Shown: in pieces, positions 7,396-11,238 of the stretch
How the letters are laid out: the number at the start of each line of letters is the position of its first letter
Position numbering within the stretch: the first letter of the stretch is position 1
Notes under the pieces: model-generated
Databases searched by the model: none
Told to the model about the DNA's origin: nothing
What the model saw: only the letters and a program-made list of their open reading frames with translations
Made by a program: the position numbers and the translations under genes
From: Chitinispirillaceae bacterium
GTDB taxonomy: Bacteria > Fibrobacterota > Chitinivibrionia > Chitinivibrionales > Chitinispirillaceae
Direction of reading: 5' to 3'
Assembly (NCBI GenBank): GCA_016926315.1
Contig: JAFGOU010000522.1
Location: 1-11,238, forward strand
Length of the DNA stretch: 11,238 bases

Positions 7396-7425
7396 CTGGC
7401 GCCCACGAGTGGGCACCGGGTTTTT
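7396..7425 (+). terminator. Intrinsic terminator-like hairpin in the intergenic region
   Basis: CTGG-C-GCCCA (7396-7405) pairs with TGGGC-A-CCGG (7410-7419) around a CGAG loop. This gives nine pairs (one G:T) with one C/A mismatch, followed at once by GTTTTT. The T-run is on the plus strand only, so it would stop plus-strand transcripts. No plus-strand gene precedes it, so the RNA it ends is either a short leader or sRNA starting near 7290-7370, or it insulates lpdA from stray transcription. An alternative pairing CCAGA (7379-7383) with TCTGG (7395-7399) would break its outer stem. Confidence 0.5.
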
Positions 7426-7484
7426 GTGTACATGCCCAGGCTATATTGATTATCCCGTCAGAAAAGTATCTCCATCACAACACT

Positions 7485-7636
7485 GTCATTTCGGCGAGCG
7501 TGTCGCATGAACATTGCTGCGGAAGGGGGCACGATGCGCAAGACGAACAATTGCGCGAGGTGACCCTGATGGTAGGGCAAGCTCACCATGGCGGTTTGAC
7601 GAAGGGCTCCGTGGTCCGGATTGAATCCGGAATGAC
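7485..7636. repeat. Inverted-repeat-bounded palindromic element (MITE/REP-like)
   Basis: GTCATTTCGG (7485-7494) and CCGGAATGAC (7627-7636) are inverted repeats with 9 of 10 positions paired, bounding a 152-bp non-coding stretch. Inside are three further hairpins: GCGCAA/TTGCGC (7536-7556), ATGGT/ACCAT (7569-7589) and TCCGGAT/ATCCGGA (7615-7631). Ends of the type 'GTCATTTCGGCGAGCG ... GGAATGAC' are typical of dispersed, non-coding palindromic repeats present in many copies in some bacterial genomes. Copy number cannot be seen here, as only one copy lies in the window. Confidence 0.5.
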
Positions 7637-7726
7637 GAGTTGCAAAACCAGGGGTTTCCGGACAAACACTATCTGACAGTAATATAAAAAGTACCCCAGG
7701 CAAAAATGTATCTTTAAGCCTGTTCT

Positions 7727-7742
7727 GTTTACTTCCGTAAAC
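7727..7742. promoter_or_regulatory. Palindrome upstream of lpdA
   Basis: GTTTAC-TTCC-GTAAAC is a perfect 6-bp inverted repeat with a four-base centre, 77 bases before the lpdA start. Its half-site size and spacing fit a dimeric repressor operator. It is not followed by a T-run, so a terminator is unlikely. Confidence 0.3.
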
Positions 7743-7818
7743 ATCAGGGCAATTCATATTCACGAAGGTTGTAGCGTTCATCCGGTTTCATGAACCACTG
7801 AAATAACCAGGAGTCATC

Positions 7819-9171
7819 ATGTACGATCTTATCATTCTCGGGGGAGGGCCGGCGGGATACCTGGCCGCACAGCGCGCCGTGGCGGCGGGGCTTTCAACCG
7901 CGCTTGTCGAAAAAGGCCATCTCGGCGGCGTCTGTCTCAACGAGGGGTGCATCCCTTCAAAGACGCTGCTGCACTGTTCGAAATTGTATGCCCAGGCCCG
8001 CTCCTCGCAGGCGTTCGGGGTGACGGTGACCGGAGCGAACTTCGACCTCGGCGCGGCCATGGCGCGAAAAGCAAAGATCGTCGAAACCTTGCGTAACGGT
8101 ATCGCTTTTTCGCTGAAAAAACAGAAAGTCGCCATCGAAGCCGGTCCTGGCCTCATTGTGCCGAAACAAGGCGAACGATTCAGAGTACAGGTGGCCGACC
8201 GTGTTTTGGAAGGCGCGCGTCTACTTATCTGCACCGGATCGGAACCGGTCCGGCTGCCCCTGCCGGGCGCAGATCAGCCGTTTGTACTTACCAACCGGGA
8301 GATCCTCTCCATCGACCGCATTCCCAGGCGGCTTGTCGTTATCGGGGGCGGTGCCATAGGGCTTGAATTTGCCACCTTTTTTTCCGAAGCGGGCTCGAGC
8401 GTAACCGTGGTCGAGCTGCTGCCCGGCATTGGCGGCGCCATCGACGTGGAGATCGCCCAGGCGCTCAGACGCGAGCTGGAGAAAAAAGGGGTGCGGTTCA
8501 TGCTGGAGTCGCGGGTCACGTCGATTGGCGGCCATGAGGTGGCAATCGAGTGCAACGGGCAAAGCGAAACGGTTGGCGCCGACATCGTGCTCATGAGCGT
8601 AGGCAGGCGGCCGATAACCGCGGGTATCGGCCTCGAACAGGTCGGCGTTGCCGTGGCAAACGGGGCGATCACAACCGACGGGCGCGGTCGCACAAACGTC
8701 GCGGGCGTATGGGCAGCGGGTGACGTTAACGGCATTTCAATGCTCGCACATACGGCCTTCCGCGAGGCCGAGGTCTGCGTCAACGACATGCGCGGCGCAG
8801 CGGACCAGGTGAACTACGACGCCATCCCCTGGGTGATCTATACCCACCCCGAAGTCGCTGCGGTCGGCCTGACCGAGGCAGCGGCCGAAAAACGCGGCAT
8901 TCCGGTTGCCGGCGCAAAACTGCCGCTTTCCTATAACGGCAGGTATCTGGCGGAAAACGACGGCGGCCGCGGGTTCTGCAAGGCTGTTGTTGACAAAAAG
9001 AGCAGCGTGCTCCTCGGCGTGCACCTGCTGGGCAGCGGCGTTTCGGAGATAATCCATGGCGCGGCCATGATGGTAGAGAAAAAAATGACGGCAGAGGAGA
9101 TCGGCAGGGTTGTTTTTCCGCATCCGACGGTGAGTGAAATCATCAGGGATACGATCAACCAGATAGTTTAA
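7819..9171 (+). CDS. lpdA: Dihydrolipoyl dehydrogenase (E3)
   Basis: The 450-residue flavoprotein reoxidises dihydrolipoyl groups of 2-oxoacid dehydrogenase complexes or the glycine cleavage system, passing electrons through a disulfide and FAD to NAD+. It is cytoplasmic. All class features are present: the FAD-binding GGGPAG (residues 8-13), the redox disulfide GGVCLNEGCIPSK (Cys39, Cys44), the NAD-binding VIGGGAIGLEFA near 174-185, the second FAD contact AAGDVNG and the C-terminal HPTVSE with catalytic His435 and Glu440. Length is normal. AGGAG at 7809-7813 supports the ATG. No E1, E2 or glycine-cleavage gene adjoins it, so it is an orphan here and its partner complex is unknown. It converges on the arabinanase gene with 71 bp between stops and no clear terminator. 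Confidence 0.95.
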   Translation: MYDLIILGGGPAGYLAAQRAVAAGLSTALVEKGHLGGVCLNEGCIPSKTLLHCSKLYAQARSSQAFGVTVTGANFDLGAAMARKAKIVETLRNGIAFSLKKQKVAIEAGPGLIVPKQGERFRVQVADRVLEGARLLICTGSEPVRLPLPGADQPFVLTNREILSIDRIPRRLVVIGGGAIGLEFATFFSEAGSSVTVVELLPGIGGAIDVEIAQALRRELEKKGVRFMLESRVTSIGGHEVAIECNGQSETVGADIVLMSVGRRPITAGIGLEQVGVAVANGAITTDGRGRTNVAGVWAAGDVNGISMLAHTAFREAEVCVNDMRGAADQVNYDAIPWVIYTHPEVAAVGLTEAAAEKRGIPVAGAKLPLSYNGRYLAENDGGRGFCKAVVDKKSSVLLGVHLLGSGVSEIIHGAAMMVEKKMTAEEIGRVVFPHPTVSEIIRDTINQIV

Positions 9172-9196
9172 TAATTCGGGCGCCGCCGTCATTCGG

Positions 9197-9214
9197 TTGC
9201 AGATTGCAGATTGC
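9197..9214. repeat. Short 7-bp tandem repeat
   Basis: TTGCAGA occurs twice in tandem followed by TTGC, in the 71-bp gap between the convergent lpdA and arabinanase stops. It is a typical slippage-type heptamer with no evident function. Confidence 0.6.
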
Positions 9215-9242
9215 GGTATCCTCCAACAATTAAAAACAATTT

Positions 9243-10412
9243 CTATCGTGAATCGATAATAAAAATCCCCTGCGATAGTTGCCCTGAGCTTGCACGCTGT
9301 CCCCTGATCTCTTTTCCCGAAATCGAAAACACGCGACCTTTGACCGGTGCGGTTCGAGACGGACCGAAAACCACCGTGACTTTTGACGATTGCCTCGGTG
9401 CCAGAACCCGTGCTGCCTGTTTTACATCGACCAGCGGAGGGCTGGTCTGGGTGCCGGTAAACGAGGGCCAGCCGCCGTCGAAATAGAGCGGCCGGATCTG
9501 TAGAATGGAATTACACGCATAATAATGATTGACGCAGAAGACCGAGTCTCGCTCGATGAAAATCCCGTTGTGTCCCGGACCTTTTCGCACCGCATCGCCG
9601 GCATCGAGAATTTCTCCTCCTCCCGCGGTCATGGCCTTGCCTGATTTGTCGACAAACGGCCCCTTGACGCTGGTCGACCTGCCCGCCACGATTTTATAGG
9701 TGCTGTTGCACCCCTCGCAGCATTTGTCCCATGACACGAACAGGTAGTAGTATCCCCATTTGAACAGGAACGGGCCTTCTATACCGCCACTGTGGGACGC
9801 CAGAGAGATGATCGCAGGCGATTCGCTTGCCGGTTTACCGGTGGCGGGATCTACCTCTACCATTTTTATACCCGTCCACCAGGAACCGAAGGTAAGATAG
9901 GTTTTTCCATCCGTATCCTGGAAAGCGTTCGGGTCGATACAGTTATAATTATTGCTGCTGACTGATCTGATTACCATGCCTTGATCGGTCCAGGTTGGAT
10001 TTGCCAGTGTCGGCGAGGTGGCCAGACCGATCGCCGAAGTGTTCTTGCCAAACGTTGATACTGAATAATACAACCAATACTTGTTGTCGCGGAAACTGAT
10101 ATCCGGCGCCCAGAAATCCCTGCCGCTGTTGTCCGGTACGTAGGTTTTAATCCAGCTTGGCGCGGTGAGCCCGGAACTGGCGAATCTCCAGGTAATACGA
10201 TCGGTAGACGTCTTCGACCCGATGGTTCCACCGGTTTGATAAATGCGGTAGGTGTTCCCCTCCTTGATCATCACCGGATCGTGTACCCCAAGATCGCCTT
10301 TGAGCGGGTTGACATAGGAATTAGAGCAGACCGCAACGCTTAAAACCATCATCAGAAACGTACGCATTTTTGGGCTGACAAACCGCAGGTTGATTTCACC
10401 GACTAACCCCAT
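9243..10412 (-). CDS. Secreted GH43 endo-alpha-1,5-L-arabinanase
   Basis: The 389-residue enzyme should cleave the alpha-1,5-linked arabinan backbone of pectin outside the cytoplasm. The GH43 triad is visible: base Asp45 in GVHDPVMIKEG, Asp160 in NCIDPNAFQDTDGKTYL and acid Glu212 in GGIEGPFLFKWG. The blocks WAPDISF, FVSWDKCCEGCNSTYKIVAG and GPGHNGI (His282, the metal-site histidine) are hallmarks of the arabinanase group (GH43 subfamily 5-like) rather than xylosidases. A hydrophobic signal (MRTFLMMVLSVAVCSNS) begins at residue 16 after a basic lead-in. The final ~45 residues (GRVFSISGKEIRG ... SQGIFIIDSR) resemble the sorting-type tail of the other GH43. The ATG at 10412 is chosen because GGGAGG sits four bases upstream; the longer frame start (10472) and an internal ATG (10367) lack such a site. 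Confidence 0.9.
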   Translation of the reverse strand: MGLVGEINLRFVSPKMRTFLMMVLSVAVCSNSYVNPLKGDLGVHDPVMIKEGNTYRIYQTGGTIGSKTSTDRITWRFASSGLTAPSWIKTYVPDNSGRDFWAPDISFRDNKYWLYYSVSTFGKNTSAIGLATSPTLANPTWTDQGMVIRSVSSNNYNCIDPNAFQDTDGKTYLTFGSWWTGIKMVEVDPATGKPASESPAIISLASHSGGIEGPFLFKWGYYYLFVSWDKCCEGCNSTYKIVAGRSTSVKGPFVDKSGKAMTAGGGEILDAGDAVRKGPGHNGIFIERDSVFCVNHYYACNSILQIRPLYFDGGWPSFTGTQTSPPLVDVKQAARVLAPRQSSKVTVVFGPSRTAPVKGRVFSISGKEIRGQRASSGQLSQGIFIIDSR

Positions 10413-10416
10413 ACTT

Positions 10417-10422
10417 CCTCCC
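10417..10422 (-). promoter_or_regulatory. Ribosome binding site choosing the arabinanase start
   Basis: GGGAGG, a near-perfect Shine-Dalgarno sequence, ends four bases before the ATG at 10412. The open frame extends 20 codons further upstream to 10472, but nothing similar precedes that start. Confidence 0.7.
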
Positions 10423-10505
10423 TTGAAACAGTTATTCCATGCCCGACATAAGGTACTGTATAATATAAGCACTCATTTCAATTTGTGTAATCCAGATTGA
10501 ACTTT

Positions 10506-10515
10506 CCGTATACGG
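10506..10515. promoter_or_regulatory. Perfect 10-bp palindrome, possible operator
   Basis: CCGTATACGG is fully self-complementary and lies about 95 bp upstream of the arabinanase start, beside the divergent TATAAT at 10459-10464. It may be a regulator site for arabinan-inducible expression; no regulator gene is in the window. Confidence 0.25.
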
Positions 10516-10554
10516 CATGTGTACTAACAAGAAATTGAACGGGTTAGGTGCTTA

Positions 10555-10895
10555 GGGCGTTTTGAACGACAAGATATTGTCGTTCGTAATAAAACGTCCG
10601 GTATGCTATCAATATCGTTCCATAGTGCCGCGCCACTGGCGCGCGGACTTTCAGGCGCAGTCTTGAAAGTCCTGTAGAGTCTGTGTGAAGAAAACCTACG
10701 CTTTTTGCATGGATTTTGTGAGATACAGTACCTGCTATGTAAAAAGTCAATAGTCTGCATCGCAGACCGATTAATAAACCAAAGGCGGCTTCCTTTGTTG
10801 AGTTCTAACGAAATTTCCTTAAATAGCACCCCGGTGGCCTATTGCATAAACCCTCTTGATTACTTGTCTTCAAAACAGAGAACATGCGGTAGGCC
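10555..10895 (+). ncRNA. Candidate structured RNA, plus strand
   Basis: Several strong stems follow one another. GGGCGTTTT/AAAACGTCC (10555-10563 with 10591-10599) encloses GAACGACAA-GATA-TTGTCGTTC (10564-10585). Then come GGACTTTCA/TGAAAGTCC (10645-10653 with 10664-10672), GTCTGC-ATC-GCAGAC (10753-10767), CAAAGG/CCTTTG (10780-10797) and a 12-bp stem GGCCTATTGCAT/ATGCGGTAGGCC (10836-10847 with 10884-10895). The first outer stem has one G:T pair and the last stem two. They are valid G:U pairs only in RNA read from the plus strand, since the minus strand would have A/C mismatches. A TATAAT at 10459-10464 could start such an RNA near 10471. No known RNA class is recognised. Confidence 0.25.
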
Positions 10896-11126
10896 TTGTG
10901 CCGTTTCTTTTAAATTAGCGAAAATTAAATGAACTATTTCAGTCTGCTATTCGCGCTGCGAGCGCATTATACTATTCGGAACAATGGAACAGATATCGAC
11001 ACTCTTATGCACGTAGGAACGAAACATTCTCTACAGTATCTGTCTCGTCGTATATCTTATGTTCCGATACTGTTTATGAAACAGGTTCATTTTATTCCGG
11101 TTATTCATAGTATCCGTTCAGCTTTC

Positions 11127-11238
11127 TTACGCTGGTTCGTTTCCGGCTGCAACAAGACCGACCACATACGGCTGATTGTTGGTCACACAGTACAAGATTC
11201 TTCCTGCCAGTTTTCGTGCAACCGCGACAATCGCCTTC
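11127..11238 (-). CDS. IS110-family transposase, C-terminal end (partial)
   Basis: The minus strand from the window edge reads KAIVAVARKLAGRILYCVTN then NQPYVVGLVAAGNEPA and stops at TAA (11129-11127). The K-A-x-VA-x-ARKLA block near the end is characteristic of the C-terminal Transposase_20 region of IS110-family DEDD recombinases. Only 36 codons are in the window; the rest, and the catalytic residues, lie to the right. Whether it belongs to the IS110 or the IS1111 group cannot be decided from this piece. The distinction matters because the guide (bridge) RNA of the latter lies downstream of the gene, which would be inside this window. Confidence 0.7.
   Translation of the reverse strand, partial: KAIVAVARKLAGRILYCVTNNQPYVVGLVAAGNEPA

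Larger units (their letters stand above)
7249..7818. other. Divergent intergenic region, no gene supported
   Basis: This 570-bp gap separates the minus-strand porin unit from plus-strand lpdA and must hold both promoters. Bases 7286-7330 are strongly A/T-rich, suited to the porin promoter, but I could not fix a -35/-10 pair. It also holds a terminator-like hairpin at 7396-7425, an inverted-repeat-bounded element at 7485-7636 and a palindrome at 7727-7742, described separately. Two frames of about 105 codons on opposite strands overlap each other and cover the repeat element. Neither shows a family motif, so I do not call them genes. Confidence 0.6.
10413..11126. other. Long non-coding interval between arabinanase and IS110 gene
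   Basis: This stretch of about 700 bp has no credible gene. Frames of 60-100 codons on both strands lack ribosome sites and family motifs. It must contain the arabinanase promoter: TATATT on the minus strand (10467-10462) is a plausible -10, with only a poor -35 (TTACAC) 17 bases upstream. A perfect TATAAT occurs on the plus strand at 10459-10464, and a perfect 10-bp palindrome at 10506-10515. From 10555 to 11084 there are at least eight clear hairpins, described below and in the findings. The right part, next to the transposase stop, is presumably IS110-element sequence; its boundary could not be located. Confidence 0.6.

Noticed and set aside
7359..7781. Two ~105-codon frames on opposite strands upstream of lpdA
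   Set aside because: They overlap each other and the palindromic repeat element, lack good ribosome sites and resemble no protein family.
9172..9242. Shared terminator between convergent lpdA and arabinanase
   Set aside because: No stem of useful length followed by a T-run on either strand; only a GGCGCC palindrome and a heptamer repeat.
10413..10472. Upstream extension of the arabinanase by 20 codons
   Set aside because: The extension passes through the ribosome binding site GGGAGG and the TATATT region, so it is almost certainly non-coding.
10536..10600. Possible integron attC site (GTTAGGT followed by a long hairpin)
   Set aside because: GTTAGGT fits the GTTRRRY core, but it lies outside the hairpin on the wrong side, no paired RYYYAAC is present, and there is no integrase or cassette array.
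10524..10932. Small frames on both strands in the right-hand gap
   Set aside because: They run through the hairpins, have no ribosome sites and no recognisable content. RNA structure or IS flank explains the region better.
1..11238. CRISPR arrays, tRNA or rRNA genes, phage genes, toxin-antitoxin pairs
   Set aside because: No regularly spaced repeats, no tRNA cloverleaf or rRNA sequence, and no such protein families were seen on either strand.

Overview
The window reads as chromosome from a Gram-negative, plant-polysaccharide-degrading bacterium. It has an outer-membrane barrel protein, secreted family 43 glycoside hydrolases and a periplasmic SurA-like/TPR protein. The two hydrolases end in a similar short module with the core 'SGKEI', of the kind placed at the C-terminus of exported enzymes in Fibrobacterota and relatives. 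No SusC/SusD pair is present. I infer a Fibrobacterota/Chitinispirillia-like origin with moderate confidence; no rRNA or other taxonomic marker is in the window.

Left end (1-2334): a graveyard of insertion sequences that appear nested. An IS66-family element (tnpA, tnpB, tnpC on the minus strand, end near 1557) sits inside an IS3-family transposase gene (plus strand, 3' part 1558 to about 2098). That IS3 copy in turn abuts a fragment of a second, different IS66-type transposase (about 2105-2334, plus strand, broken at a C10 tract). The first IS66 copy is itself dead: tnpC has lost its middle, including catalytic residues, and tnpA is out of frame with its only good start. Only tnpB looks whole.

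Centre (2335-7248, minus strand): a barrel-type outer-membrane protein (5785-7248) and a GH43-CBM6 enzyme (3985-5706) are probably co-transcribed and are closed by a strong hairpin terminator at 3926-3953. Beyond it lies a separate gene for a SurA-like/TPR periplasmic protein (2335-3888). The 7249-7818 interval contains a terminator-like hairpin on the plus strand, a roughly 150-bp inverted-repeat-bounded element full of hairpins, and a short palindrome upstream of lpdA.

Right part (7819-11238): a complete dihydrolipoyl dehydrogenase gene (plus) converges on a secreted GH43 endo-arabinanase gene (minus, 9243-10412). From 10413 to 11126 there is no credible gene. The interval contains a perfect TATAAT, a perfect 10-bp palindrome and an unusually dense run of strong hairpins, whose G:T pairs fit an RNA read from the plus strand. 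The window ends in the last 36 codons of an IS110-family transposase (minus). The theme of the functional genes is arabinan/arabinoxylan breakdown (endo-arabinanase, GH43-CBM6, outer-membrane channel) in a locus heavily colonised by transposons.
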